Part shown: positions 1 to 8,802 of the stretch, piece after piece
Numbering within the stretch: the first letter of the stretch is position 1
How the letters are laid out: each line of letters begins with the position of its first letter
DNA from: an uncultured Alphaproteobacteria bacterium
GTDB taxonomy: Bacteria > Pseudomonadota > Alphaproteobacteria > RF32 > CAG-239
DNA: 64,000 nucleotides
Assembly: GCA_944392295.1 (NCBI GenBank)
Contig: CALXWE010000005.1
Span: 1 to 64,000, forward strand
Reading direction: 5' to 3'
Made by a program: the position numbers and the translations under genes
The notes under the pieces: model-generated
Told to the model about the DNA's origin: nothing
Seen by the model: only the letters and a program-made list of their open reading frames with translations
The model's database searches: none

Positions 1-50
1 CTTTAAACGAAATCATAAACCGTTTTTTTTTTTTGCAATCAAAAAGAGTC
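1..50 (-). promoter_or_regulatory. Pseudopilin-type promoter/leader, copy A (window edge)
   Basis: Read on the minus strand this segment has TTGCAA (33-38), a 12-nt A tract (T tract 23-34 on the plus strand) and TATGAT (12-17), then the start of the leader found in front of the two pseudopilin genes of this window (31716-31790 and 53501-53586). It also shares the upstream string AGACTCTTTTTGATTGC with the 53.5-kb copy. The gene it drives would lie to the left of base 1. Promoter function is inferred from the -35/-10-like boxes with a 15-bp spacer. Confidence 0.6.
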
Positions 51-130
51 TCGCCCCACCAAGATGTGCGTTAATAAAGTAAAACTCCGCTTATAAAAGC
101 GGAGTTCGAAGCGTTTTTGTACGTAAAGTT

Positions 131-1720
131 TTAAGATATTTGTTCGCGTGTTTTTTTCAAAACAATTTTCGGAAAATCTTCTTTAACTTTACCCAAATGC
201 CAAGCATTACGAGCTAAAAATACTTTTTCGCCGTCATGATCTTCAGCAATATTTGCCAAAGATGAGTCTAAAAACTTCTGTAATTGTTCTTTATCATCAC
301 ACTCAATCCAACGAGCCGTATAATATTGAGTGGGCTCAAAAATAACCGGAATATTAAATTCAGTACGAATACGGTCAGCCATAACTTCAAACTGTAATAC
401 GCCTACGGCGCCGACAATCCATTCCGAACCTACAATCGGTTTAAACACGCTAGCTCCGCCTTCTTCGGCAATTTGCTGTAAGGCGTTGCCTAAGTGCTTA
501 GATTTTAACGGGTCGACAGCTCTTACCGATTTTAACAACTCCGGAGCAAAACTGGGTATACCTGTAAAGCGGAGTTTTTCGCCTTCGGTTAAAGTATCGC
601 CAATTCGGAGTTGTCCATGGTTAGGAATACCTATAATATCACCGGCATAAGCATCTTCTGCAAGTTCTCTTTCTTGGGCCAAGAACATTACCGGAGTTGG
701 TACTTTTAAAGATTTTCCGGTTCTTATTTGTTCCAAAGTCATACCGCGTTTGAAGTGTCCGGAACAAATCCGCATAAAAGCAATACGGTCACGATGTTTG
801 GGGTCCATATTAGCCTGAATTTTAAAAATAAAACCGGTTACTTTGTTTTCATCGGCATTTACGGTTCTTTCCACAGCCGGATGCGGTGTCGGCGTTGGAG
901 CAAACTTATGTAAACCTTGCAGTACTTCCAAAACACCAAAATTATTAATGGCGCTTCCGAAAAACACCGGAGTAAGAGAACCGTTAAGATATTCATTTAA
1001 GTCAAACTTGGGGCATAACTCACGCACCATTTCAACATCTTCACGAAGTTTACTCACGGCATGAGCCGGAAGTAAAGTATCAAGTTTTGGGTCATCAAGA
1101 CCTTTGCAGGTTTCAATAACCGAATTAACTTGTGACTTATCCCCGTTTTTATTCATTAAAATGAGCTGATCGTTTAATATATCATAACAACCCAAAAAAT
1201 CCTTGCCGCTGCCGATAGGCCAACTTGCAGGAGTTACATCCAAAGCCAAGGTTTTTTCAATATCATCTAAAAGAACAAACGGGTCCAAACCTTCACGGTC
1301 TAACTTGTTTATAAAGGTTAAAATCGGAATATTGCGCAAGCGGCAGACTTCAAACAATTTTTTAGTTTGCGATTCTATACCTTTGGCTGAATCTAAAACC
1401 ATTACGGCAGAATCCACGGCAGTTAATACACGATAAGTATCTTCTGAAAAGTCTTCGTGTCCTGGGGTATCCAACAGATTAAAAGTAATATTATCATAAT
1501 CAAAAGTCATAACTGAAGAAGCAACGGAAATACCGCGTTCTTGTTCAACTTTCATCCAGTCGGAATGTGCGCGTCTATTTTCGCCTCGAGCCTTAACGGC
1601 ACCAGCCTGTTGAATAGCGCCGCCAAAGAGCAATAATTTTTCGGTTAATGTTGTTTTACCGGCATCAGGGTGCGAAATAATCGCGAATGTTTTGCGCGGA
1701 TTAATTTTATTTTCGGGCAT
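131..1720 (-). CDS. prfC: Peptide chain release factor 3 (RF3)
   Basis: RF3 is a translational GTPase that removes RF1 or RF2 from the ribosome after peptide release. The 529-residue product matches the usual RF3 length. The G domain is intact: P-loop HPDAGKTT at residues 17-24, DTPGHED at 84-90 and NKLDREG around 138-144. The two EF-Tu-like beta-barrel domains follow, and the C-terminal third has the RF3 arrangement ending in VLKKTREQIS. The start ATG at 1720 is preceded by AGGAAA. The gene stands alone, facing away from tRNA-Leu and tig. Nothing odd is visible. Confidence 0.96.
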   Translation of the reverse strand: MPENKINPRKTFAIISHPDAGKTTLTEKLLLFGGAIQQAGAVKARGENRRAHSDWMKVEQERGISVASSVMTFDYDNITFNLLDTPGHEDFSEDTYRVLTAVDSAVMVLDSAKGIESQTKKLFEVCRLRNIPILTFINKLDREGLDPFVLLDDIEKTLALDVTPASWPIGSGKDFLGCYDILNDQLILMNKNGDKSQVNSVIETCKGLDDPKLDTLLPAHAVSKLREDVEMVRELCPKFDLNEYLNGSLTPVFFGSAINNFGVLEVLQGLHKFAPTPTPHPAVERTVNADENKVTGFIFKIQANMDPKHRDRIAFMRICSGHFKRGMTLEQIRTGKSLKVPTPVMFLAQERELAEDAYAGDIIGIPNHGQLRIGDTLTEGEKLRFTGIPSFAPELLKSVRAVDPLKSKHLGNALQQIAEEGGASVFKPIVGSEWIVGAVGVLQFEVMADRIRTEFNIPVIFEPTQYYTARWIECDDKEQLQKFLDSSLANIAEDHDGEKVFLARNAWHLGKVKEDFPKIVLKKTREQIS

Positions 1721-1861
1721 TTTTTTTCCTATTAAATTAAAAAGAAGTAATCGGTTGCGGGCATATTATAAAATTTTATTTAACAATACAATAGTTTTAT
1801 GATTTTTCTTGATTTAAATAAAAAAAAGGCTAGTATTCAAAAAAATGATTTCGTATTAACC

Positions 1862-1946
1862 GCGGGCGTGGTGAAATTGGTAGACACGCCAGACTTAGGA
1901 TCTGGTGTTGCAAAACGTGTGGGTTCAAGTCCCTCCGCCCGCACCA
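1862..1946 (+). tRNA. tRNA-Leu (anticodon TAG)
   Basis: An 85-nt class II tRNA. The acceptor arm GCGGGCG (1862-1868) pairs with CGCCCGC (1936-1942), followed by discriminator A and an encoded CCA. The anticodon stem CCAGA/TCTGG encloses loop CTTAGGA, giving anticodon TAG. There is a short variable arm typical of tRNA-Leu, and the T loop is GGTTCAAGTCC. It reads CUN leucine codons. Confidence 0.95.
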
Positions 1947-1968
1947 TCTTTTTTAAGATGGTTTTTTT
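1944..1968 (+). terminator. Terminator of tRNA-Leu
   Basis: The stem CCATCTT/AAGATGG with a TTTT loop is followed by seven T residues. The 5' arm uses the tRNA CCA end, so processing and termination signals overlap. Confidence 0.6.
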
Positions 1969-1986
1969 AATTAAAGAGTAGAACAT

Positions 1987-3348
1987 ATGAAGATTACAGA
2001 AAAAAAATCTAAAGGATTGAACAAAGAATATCAAGCAGTTATTTCGGCAGCTGATTTTGAAAAAGAAGTTGAAGCTAAGCTTGAAGAATTGGCAAAAACC
2101 GTCAAATTACCCGGTTTCCGTCCTGGTAAAGCACCTAAAGCAATGTTAAAGCAAAAATATCGCGCCAATGTTTTGGGTGAGGTTTTGGATGATATGTTAA
2201 GAAAAGGTGCCGATGAAGTAATTAAAGCCAACAATTTACGTCCGGCTGTAATGCCTGAAATTAATTTAACAACATTCAAAGACGGTCAAGATATTGAGTT
2301 TGACGTTGTTGTAGAAGTTCTGCCTGAAATCAAAGTAGGCGATTTTTCTAAGATTGAATTAGAAAAATTAATGTCTGAAGTTCCTGCTGAAGAAGTAGAA
2401 AAGGCTATTAAGTATGTGGCAGAAACTCGCAGAGAAAATGTTAAAGTAGAAGAAAATCGCCCGACCAAGAAGGGAGATATAGCCGTTATCGACTTTGTTG
2501 GCTCTATTGATGGAGTTGAGTTTAACGGTGGTAAAGGCGCCGGCTATCACTTAGAGTTAGGTTCTGGTTCTTTCATTCCCGGTTTTGAAGATCAATTAAT
2601 CGGTAAGAATGCCGGCGATAAGGTAGATGTTAAGGTAAAATTCCCTGAAGAATATCATGCTAAAGATTTAGCCGGCAAAGATGCAGTATTTGCTGTTGAA
2701 ATTAAAGAAATAAGAGAACCCAAAGAAGTTGTAGTTGATGATGAATTTGCTAAAACTTTGGGTGAAGAGAGTTTAGAGGCATTGCGTGCCAAAGTAACCG
2801 AGCGCATTAAAGCCGATTATGAGAACGTATCTAAGATTAAGTTAAAACGTGCTTTATTGGATGTATTAGATAAAGAATACAGTTTTGAAGTTCCGCAAAA
2901 ATTGGTAGATGCCGAGTATGATGGTATTGTAAAGCAATATGAACAAGCCAAAAAGTACAATCAACTTGACGAATATGAGAAGAACAAAGACGAAAAAGAT
3001 TTGTTGGCTGAATACAAAGAAATAGCTTTGCGCCGCGTTAAGTTAGGTTTATTGCTTTCTGAAGTTGGTTTAGGTGCCAAAATCACCATAGCTCCTGAAG
3101 ATATCAATAAAGCCATAGCTGCTGAAGCTCGTAAATACCCCGGACAAGAAAAAGCTGTGTTTGACTATTATTTGAAAAATAAAGAAGCCGTAGAAGCATT
3201 AAAGGCTCCAGTATTTGAAGAAAAGATAGTTGATTACGTTTTGGGACAAGTTAAATTAAATGAAAAGATTGTTCCGGTTGAAGAATTATACTCATTTGAA
3301 GAAGATAAAAAGGCAGAAGGAAACTCCAAAAAGTCTTCTAAAAAATAG
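1987..3348 (+). CDS. tig: Trigger factor, ribosome-bound chaperone and prolyl isomerase
   Basis: Trigger factor binds the ribosome exit tunnel and shields nascent chains. The 453-residue product has the expected three parts. The N-terminal ribosome-binding domain contains the signature GFRPGKAP near residues 43-50. An FKBP-type PPIase domain covers about 150-240 (GDIAVIDFVGSIDG, FIPGFEDQLIG). A helical C-terminal substrate-binding domain follows, with a Lys/Ser-rich tail ending SKKSSKK. In many bacteria tig precedes clpP-clpX; here it is followed by its own terminator and a gap with no gene, so that cluster is absent at this place. Confidence 0.96.
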   Translation: MKITEKKSKGLNKEYQAVISAADFEKEVEAKLEELAKTVKLPGFRPGKAPKAMLKQKYRANVLGEVLDDMLRKGADEVIKANNLRPAVMPEINLTTFKDGQDIEFDVVVEVLPEIKVGDFSKIELEKLMSEVPAEEVEKAIKYVAETRRENVKVEENRPTKKGDIAVIDFVGSIDGVEFNGGKGAGYHLELGSGSFIPGFEDQLIGKNAGDKVDVKVKFPEEYHAKDLAGKDAVFAVEIKEIREPKEVVVDDEFAKTLGEESLEALRAKVTERIKADYENVSKIKLKRALLDVLDKEYSFEVPQKLVDAEYDGIVKQYEQAKKYNQLDEYEKNKDEKDLLAEYKEIALRRVKLGLLLSEVGLGAKITIAPEDINKAIAAEARKYPGQEKAVFDYYLKNKEAVEALKAPVFEEKIVDYVLGQVKLNEKIVPVEELYSFEEDKKAEGNSKKSSKK

Positions 3349-3376
3349 TAGAAAAAAGTAATAAGAGCTTCGTAAG

Positions 3377-3405
3377 ACACCTCCGTTCAATACGGGGGTG
3401 TTTTT
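3377..3405 (+). terminator. Terminator after tig
   Basis: ACACCTCCG and CGGGGGTGT form a stem with loop TTCAATA, followed by five T residues. The 245 bases from 3406 to about 3650 hold no ORF, repeat or hairpin that I can support. Confidence 0.8.
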
Positions 3406-3652
3406 GTTAGTTGCTGTACAAAACGCCTTAAGTTTATTTTGTGGTTAATACCAAGGAGTAGGAACAATACTTTTATGCCAATAAGCATGGTTACACAGTA
3501 AGGTTTATAGCTGATTTATAATCCCCTGTTTAAATGGGATTATCTATTTAGTCTTACAAATGGGAAATAAATTCCAAGCAATAAAAAAGATTCAGATAGA
3601 TTGCTTCAAGAAGTCTTGTTTACAGACATAACTTGTCTACCGACATAAAACA

Positions 3653-3674
3653 AAGGCGCCATACGGCGCCTTTT
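3653..3674 (-). terminator. Terminator of the cysteine-rich gene pair
   Basis: A perfect stem AAGGCGCC/GGCGCCTT with loop ATAC (GTAT on the minus strand). It lies just downstream, on the minus strand, of the gene that ends at 3705. Confidence 0.7.
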
Positions 3675-3704
3675 GGGTGTTTGAAGAATATCATCCTTTC
3701 AGCG

Positions 3705-4724
3705 TTAGTTGGCAACCATTATGGCGTTAATTTGAACCACAGCCGGAGAGCGCCTGTCTATTTGCACTACAGCACCTGTGGGTAAACTTTCATTACCGAT
3801 ATATTCTATCCAATTTTTACCATTAACAGTAATTTGCTGAAATTCAGACCTCATTCCCCAACTACCAGCATAATTTGAGTATACCATTCTCAAGTGATAT
3901 TTCTCTCCATCCGTTAACGGAGCTGAAAAATTAACTGTAGTATCTTTGGATACAACAGGGTCTAACTGCTCAAACTCTCCACAAGTCATCCGATATTGAG
4001 CTGATGAAATCTCCTCTCCTGTATCAGGATCAGAGAAGACTACTTGAATCGACCAATCTCCTGGGTGACAAGTCTGCTGATCTGCAAAAGACGACATTCT
4101 TAAAGTAAGTATCAATTTAAAATCTCTGGTCATCGGCATAGAACATTGTCCATAAGTATTTCCATTATAAGCATAACAAACATCAGTCAAAACTCCGCCC
4201 TCAGCAGCACACTCATTGTATGAAACTCCAGGACATAAGTCTCTCCAATATGTTACACCGTCTCTTACGCAAGAATCATTTTCGCTAGCCTGCCTAACTT
4301 GTGGGTAGGATGTGGTCGTATATTGATATTCGCAAGAAGAAACACATTGTCCATAAATTTTGCCGGAATAGGTGGTGCAATTTGCTTCAAATTTATAATC
4401 CTCTCCACATTCTGATGCCAGTTGACCGGTACAAATTTCTTCATAGAAAGTTTCTCCGTCTCGTTTACACGAATCACTTCCCACCTTTATGGGATCTGTA
4501 CCAGAGTACTGGTAGGTACAATCATTTATTTTTACGCACTTTTTATAAGAAGTATCAAAAGGACAATATAGATAACCGTCTGATGCGCAAGTTGCATCAT
4601 CTGCAGTGCTAAAACCAAGAGCTGCACAATCGGGAAGCTGTTCACAGTTAACATCAGCCATAGATTTTTCGGTTAAACCGGCTACGACCAGTAAGCTTAA
4701 CCCCAAAACACCTAATAAACGCAT
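3705..4724 (-). CDS. Secreted cysteine-rich repeat protein, function unknown
   Basis: The product has 339 residues with a Sec-type signal peptide (MRLLGVLGLSLLVVAGLTEKSMA). The mature N-terminal part is rich in cysteine and contains CAALGF followed by CPFDTSYKKC, the same motif found in its neighbour (CAALGY ... CPFNSSYKWC) and in the protein at 21981 (CPYDSSYYRDC). Two further ~60-residue modules repeat the pattern CxRDGxTxxxxxCxGxxxxEC. The last ~150 residues are cysteine-poor and beta-rich. ATG 4724 has AAGGAG upstream. It forms an operon with the preceding gene (19-bp gap). The even spacing of cysteines suggests a disulphide-bonded periplasmic or surface protein; I do not recognise a named family. 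Confidence 0.8.
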   Translation of the reverse strand: MRLLGVLGLSLLVVAGLTEKSMADVNCEQLPDCAALGFSTADDATCASDGYLYCPFDTSYKKCVKINDCTYQYSGTDPIKVGSDSCKRDGETFYEEICTGQLASECGEDYKFEANCTTYSGKIYGQCVSSCEYQYTTTSYPQVRQASENDSCVRDGVTYWRDLCPGVSYNECAAEGGVLTDVCYAYNGNTYGQCSMPMTRDFKLILTLRMSSFADQQTCHPGDWSIQVVFSDPDTGEEISSAQYRMTCGEFEQLDPVVSKDTTVNFSAPLTDGEKYHLRMVYSNYAGSWGMRSEFQQITVNGKNWIEYIGNESLPTGAVVQIDRRSPAVVQINAIMVAN

Positions 4725-4743
4725 ATTTGCTACTCCTTATTCG

Positions 4744-5217
4744 TTATAATACAATACATTTAATTTGTGTGGCATCAGCCGGACAAGAGAAATACTCATC
4801 GCAATCTCCTTGACTGTCTGTATAGCCCAAAGTTTTACATAAAGACTTATCGGTCATTAACTCATAGAGCTTACCCTGCCAGCAGGTTTCGGTATCATAA
4901 TATCCTACTGGGCAAGTAGCCAGTTCGCAGTCATAACAAGTCAGGCCGTGATAATTAACGGTAGTACAGCTATATCCGTCAGAAGCCGAAAGCGGCAGCG
5001 AATAATAACGCCCGTCTTCACACTTATATTCTTTACACCATTTGTATGAGCTATTGAAAGGACATGTAATATATCCTTCCGGGCAAGAAATATTTTGCTT
5101 ATACCCTAAAGCTGCGCAAGACGGAGGCTGAGTGCATTCTTCACCGCAGGTCTGTGCAAAAGAGTTTTGCGCAGACATAAACAAGCAAATCAAAGCAAAA
5201 AAGACTAACTGTTTCAT
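4744..5217 (-). CDS. Secreted cysteine-rich protein, function unknown
   Basis: This is a 157-residue protein with a signal peptide (MKQLVFFALICLFMSAQNSFA) and about 20 cysteines. It carries CAALGY then CPFNSSYKWC, and near the C terminus a second partial copy (CKTLGY, CPADATQIKC), so it looks like a tandem of one small disulphide module. I chose ATG 5217; the only upstream alternative in frame is a TTG at 5232. The gene is first in a two-gene operon with the larger cysteine-rich gene at 3705. Its role is unknown; surface exposure is an inference from the signal peptide. Confidence 0.8.
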   Translation of the reverse strand: MKQLVFFALICLFMSAQNSFAQTCGEECTQPPSCAALGYKQNISCPEGYITCPFNSSYKWCKEYKCEDGRYYSLPLSASDGYSCTTVNYHGLTCYDCELATCPVGYYDTETCWQGKLYELMTDKSLCKTLGYTDSQGDCDEYFSCPADATQIKCIVL

Positions 5218-5295
5218 GGCACTACTACCCAATTAAACTTTATAGATATCATTCTATATTGTTTTTTACGGTTTTGCAACTTTAAAAGCAAACCG

Positions 5296-6363
5296 CTATT
5301 TATAAAGATTAAAAATATAGGCTTTCAAACGTAAGGGCAGTTTGGCTTTTTTATATGTCGGATTTTTTTTGATAAAGTCATGCCAATTTTTTGCCGAGAA
5401 GTTGTTGGTATCATAATATTCTGGAAATATCCAAAATTTGTTATCTAATAAGGATATGCAGCAATGTCCGAGGGTGGTAGATTTTAGCTCGGTATTAATT
5501 TTAGAAATGAGCGACAATATTTTTTCGGCACGTGGAGGATACTCATCTTTACCGACTTTTTTCAATAAAGCTGACAGTACCCGGAATTTAAGTTCGTCAT
5601 CTATTTCATAAAATTTGTTAAGTGAGCAGCTGTAGCCGTAATCAAACCAATTTTTGCAAGCGTTGTTGATAAATTTTTCGGTTTGTTTTTCCAAAAGATT
5701 GCGAGAAGATAGCAAGCGTTGCATAGTCTGTCCGATTCTTTGCGGAGTAATGCCGGTAGCTTTATAAAACTGAGGCAAGAAAAGGCGCATTTTAACACGT
5801 AAAAAGTCGGTACATTGATTACTTTCATCTTCGACCCATTTAAGGTTTTTATCAAGCAGATATTTTTTCATGATGTCGGGAGAGGTGTATAATAGAGGTC
5901 GTAAAATAAGTATATTATCTTTCTGGGAACATTCTTTCATTCCGCATAGACCATCAAGACCGCTGCCGCGTTGCAAGCGCATAAAAAACGTTTCAACTTG
6001 ATCGTTTAGATGATGAGCTGTCATAAGAATATTTATGCCATGAGCTTTGCACCATGAAGTAAGTAAATCATAGCGGGCGCTGCGAGCGGCTTCTTCAATA
6101 CCGGTTAGCTGTTGTTGGTGCTGCCAAACAAGAGTATGGTGTTCTATATTATGGTGTTTCATAATTTGTGCGACATATTCAGCTTCATCGGCAGCCGAAG
6201 GTCGTAAGTTATGATTAACCGTAAGAGCGATAATCTTATATCCGAGAGAGCAAAGCTCATCATTTAGCATCAAAACCAGAGCCAAAGAATCACTGCCGCC
6301 GGAAACTCCGACGGCAATAAATTTTTCTTGTAAATTATACTTTTCCAGAAATTGTTTAAACAT
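5296..6363 (-). CDS. tilS: tRNA(Ile)-lysidine synthase
   Basis: TilS converts C34 of tRNA-Ile(CAU) to lysidine so that it reads AUA and is charged with isoleucine; the substrate tRNA is encoded in this window at 56319. The 355-residue protein has the PP-loop ATPase motif SGGSDS at residues 20-25 and the family segment TAHHLNDQVETFFMRLQRGSG. The ATG at 6363 overlaps the cpoB stop codon (TAATG), which indicates translational coupling; an upstream TTG at 6372 is less likely. In many alphaproteobacteria tilS follows pal-cpoB, as here, but the usual next gene ftsH is not present. Confidence 0.93.
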   Translation of the reverse strand: MFKQFLEKYNLQEKFIAVGVSGGSDSLALVLMLNDELCSLGYKIIALTVNHNLRPSAADEAEYVAQIMKHHNIEHHTLVWQHQQQLTGIEEAARSARYDLLTSWCKAHGINILMTAHHLNDQVETFFMRLQRGSGLDGLCGMKECSQKDNILILRPLLYTSPDIMKKYLLDKNLKWVEDESNQCTDFLRVKMRLFLPQFYKATGITPQRIGQTMQRLLSSRNLLEKQTEKFINNACKNWFDYGYSCSLNKFYEIDDELKFRVLSALLKKVGKDEYPPRAEKILSLISKINTELKSTTLGHCCISLLDNKFWIFPEYYDTNNFSAKNWHDFIKKNPTYKKAKLPLRLKAYIFNLYK

Positions 6364-7223
6364 TATTGGCAATTATATTTTTTGGCTTCGGTTTTTGCTT
6401 TATTTTTAATATCGGCTGAGGCGTTTGGAAATTCGTTCGGCAGGTTAACAAACGCCAAACAAGCTTCATCTTTTTTATTAAGCTGAGCCATGGAAAGACC
6501 GAGTTTCAACAAACAGTCCGGACCTTTAGCGCCGGTTTTATATTGCTCATATCCCTTAGCAAAAGCCACGGCAGCTTTAGCAAAATTTTTATCATTGTAG
6601 TAAACTTCACCAAGCCAGTATTGAGCATTACCGGCAAGTTTGTCGGACGGAAATTTATCAAGTACCATCTGAAAATTTTGTTCGGCTTCAGCTGATTTTC
6701 CGGCTTTTAAAGCTTCTAAACCTTTAGTATATAAAGTATTAGCATCTGCATCTTGTTTAGCAGGAGTTAAATTCTGTAAATTTGCGGTTGAAATGCTATC
6801 ACCGACAATAGATTTCGGGGCTCCGTTAGCAACTGCGGCGTCAAATTTTTTGGGAGTTTGCAATGAGCCCTGTGCCGCCGGAATAGGTTTACCTTCCAAA
6901 AGTTTAAAGCGCACATCATTATCTTTATTCATAGTATCGATTTTGCTTTCAAGCTGAGTAATTTTATATTCAAGTTCATCAATTTTACCGTTTAGAGAGC
7001 GAATAATTTCATCATACTGGGTCATTTTTGCTTCAGTTTTACCGGGATTAACCAAATTAAGCGGAGCATCGGTATTTTCGCGGTAAACTTTACGCTGCAA
7101 AATCATCATTTCTTCTTTGAGGGCATCGATTTGTTCTTGTACGCCGATTAGTTCCTGAGAGTTAGCGTTATAAGATATAAGGGCAAGAGCCAAAACCAAA
7201 GTTGATAATGATAAGCGTTTCAT
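6363..7223 (-). CDS. cpoB: Tol-Pal system protein CpoB (YbgF)
   Basis: CpoB is a periplasmic protein that links Tol-Pal activity with peptidoglycan synthesis at division. The 286-residue product has a signal peptide, an N-terminal coiled coil (about residues 25-100, heptads such as IDALKEEMMILQRKV) and C-terminal TPR repeats (ANTLYTKGLEALKAGKSAEA, AQYWLGEVYYNDKNFAKA). ATG 7223 is chosen because GAGGT lies seven bases upstream; a GTG twelve bases earlier is part of that ribosome site. The gene lies between pal and tilS. A hairpin at 7297-7320 separates it from pal, so it may be partly attenuated or have its own promoter. Confidence 0.92.
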   Translation of the reverse strand: MKRLSLSTLVLALALISYNANSQELIGVQEQIDALKEEMMILQRKVYRENTDAPLNLVNPGKTEAKMTQYDEIIRSLNGKIDELEYKITQLESKIDTMNKDNDVRFKLLEGKPIPAAQGSLQTPKKFDAAVANGAPKSIVGDSISTANLQNLTPAKQDADANTLYTKGLEALKAGKSAEAEQNFQMVLDKFPSDKLAGNAQYWLGEVYYNDKNFAKAAVAFAKGYEQYKTGAKGPDCLLKLGLSMAQLNKKDEACLAFVNLPNEFPNASADIKNKAKTEAKKYNCQ

Positions 7224-7296
7224 ATAGTACCTCACAAATAAAACATTAAAACAAGCTCAATATAGAATAAAAGTTTACAATGTACAAGAACAAAAA

Positions 7297-7320
7297 AACG
7301 CACTTTAATTAAAGTGCGTT
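7297..7320. terminator. Bidirectional-type hairpin between pal and cpoB
   Basis: The stem AACGCACTTT/AAAGTGCGTT with loop AATT is flanked by A and T runs on both sides. On the minus strand it directly follows pal and precedes cpoB, so it should reduce read-through into cpoB-tilS. Confidence 0.75.
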
Positions 7321-7340
7321 TTTTCAAACCTCAGATAAGG

Positions 7341-7814
7341 TTACATGTTGCTTGATTTAACAACAGTAACGGCACGACGGTTTTGAGCCCAAGCGGCTTC
7401 GTTGTTGCCCAAAACAGCCGGACGTTCTTTACCGTAAGAAATTACGGAAATACGATCAGCAGCAACACCTTGAGATACTAAGTATTGTTTTACAGCGTTA
7501 GCACGGCGTTCACCCAAAGCCAAGTTGTATTCACGGGTACCTCTGTCATCGCAGTAACCTTGAACGATAACATTAACATTTTTATGTTTTCTGGCATTTA
7601 ACCATTCAACCTGAGTATCCAAAACTTCGGTAGCATTATTGGTTAAAGCAGAGCTATCAAAAGCAAAGAAAACTCTGTCTTCAGCGTTAGCCATAAAGTC
7701 GCGAGCTTCTTTATCTTCGCATTCGCTTCCGCCGAACAAACCGCCGTTAGAACCGAAAGATGAACAACCGGCCAAGAAAGCCATTGCACAGAACAAACTC
7801 AAAAGTTTTTTCAT
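7341..7814 (-). CDS. pal: Peptidoglycan-associated lipoprotein Pal
   Basis: Pal anchors the outer membrane to peptidoglycan as part of the Tol-Pal machine. The 157-residue product has a lipoprotein signal with lipobox LAGC (Cys17). Its OmpA-like peptidoglycan-binding domain covers about residues 48-155, with the conserved core GYCDDRGTREYNLALGERRA. Unlike most genomes, tolQ, tolR, tolA and tolB are not upstream: 221 bp without a gene and then an unrelated orphan gene are found there, so the Tol operon must be elsewhere or split. Confidence 0.95.
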   Translation of the reverse strand: MKKLLSLFCAMAFLAGCSSFGSNGGLFGGSECEDKEARDFMANAEDRVFFAFDSSALTNNATEVLDTQVEWLNARKHKNVNVIVQGYCDDRGTREYNLALGERRANAVKQYLVSQGVAADRISVISYGKERPAVLGNNEAAWAQNRRAVTVVKSSNM

Positions 7815-7998
7815 ATTATTTTCTCCATATGGTTTAAAATAAATTTTGTAAAATACAAAACTGTTTTAATTGCAAAACAACTAATACAGTAGATAAATTA
7901 AGAAATAAAAATGAATTTTTCAATAACAAAAGATAAAAAAATTATAAATTGTGGTTAAAGTATGTAAAAGTCATAGATAAACATATCAAAAACAAAGA

Positions 7999-8018
7999 AA
8001 GGGAGCCAAAGCTCCCTT
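7999..8018 (-). terminator. Terminator of the 8036 orphan gene
   Basis: The stem AAGGGAGC/GCTCCCTT is followed on the minus strand by TTCTTTGTTTTTG, directly after the gene that ends at 8036. Confidence 0.75.
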
Positions 8019-8035
8019 GATAACGGTCACAAAGA

Positions 8036-8770
8036 TTATTCTTCATAGACCAGATTTTTACCACGGACGGTAAAAAGACCGATTTTCGTTCCGTCCTGAT
8101 CGGAAAGCGCAAAGAACTCTTCCCGTTCGGCCTTGATGATAGCCGGAATTCCGCAGTTGATATCGCAGAATATCCAACCTTTGGCGATTTCGCCGGTCTG
8201 CTGATCCGGGATACCGACAGGCGTTGCCCATACCTGATAGGTTTTGCCTTTGAGGAAGTAACCGCAAGATTTGGTCTTGAAGGTTACCTCAAAGAGGCGA
8301 GGCAGACTGTTTTCGGGAGCAAAGTTCTGCAATCCGCGCTGAACACGGATAAAATCGAACATCTGTTTTACGGCCTTGGCGTTTCGATGTTCGCCGATAC
8401 CGAGCACCAAGCGGACCCGATCTTTCGGCAGCGACAGGTAGATTGAAGTGTCGTCCAGTACGACATCATCGTCATCTTTTGTCGCCGGCTCATACAGACT
8501 GTAGATTCTGCCGAAATTACGTGTTCTGTAAAGTCCGCCTTCACTTTTGTGAGGCAAAAAGCTTTGTACAAAAACGTAATCTTTGCCAAAGCGCAGATTA
8601 GCGTTAGGTGTTCGTTTATACTTTGCAACTCCGGCCAGGAACAAAAAACCGTCAGGAACTTGCAAATTTTCTTTGAGAGCTCTCCAGTTTTGAACAGATA
8701 CGGCCTCAAAATCACACATGGAAGAATTTGTTGGGCTATGTTTTTCGCCCTCCAATATTTGTGCATTCAT
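8036..8770 (-). CDS. Orphan protein of unknown function (SD-less gene)
   Basis: The product is a soluble-looking 244-residue protein with no signal peptide or membrane segment. I recognise no motif. Its body is GC-richer than the flanking native genes. The leader is ATAATTTATATTTATT-ATG with no ribosome site, although TTGACA (8826-8831) and TATCTT (8803-8808) form a 17-bp-spaced promoter. A strong terminator follows. It shares this architecture with the genes at 22468, 55707, 59365 and 63025. It sits between pal and the end of the division cluster and could be a horizontally acquired cassette. Confidence 0.75.
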   Translation of the reverse strand: MNAQILEGEKHSPTNSSMCDFEAVSVQNWRALKENLQVPDGFLFLAGVAKYKRTPNANLRFGKDYVFVQSFLPHKSEGGLYRTRNFGRIYSLYEPATKDDDDVVLDDTSIYLSLPKDRVRLVLGIGEHRNAKAVKQMFDFIRVQRGLQNFAPENSLPRLFEVTFKTKSCGYFLKGKTYQVWATPVGIPDQQTGEIAKGWIFCDINCGIPAIIKAEREEFFALSDQDGTKIGLFTVRGKNLVYEE

Positions 8771-8802
8771 AATAAATATAAATTATAGTTAAACATACAA
8801 GG

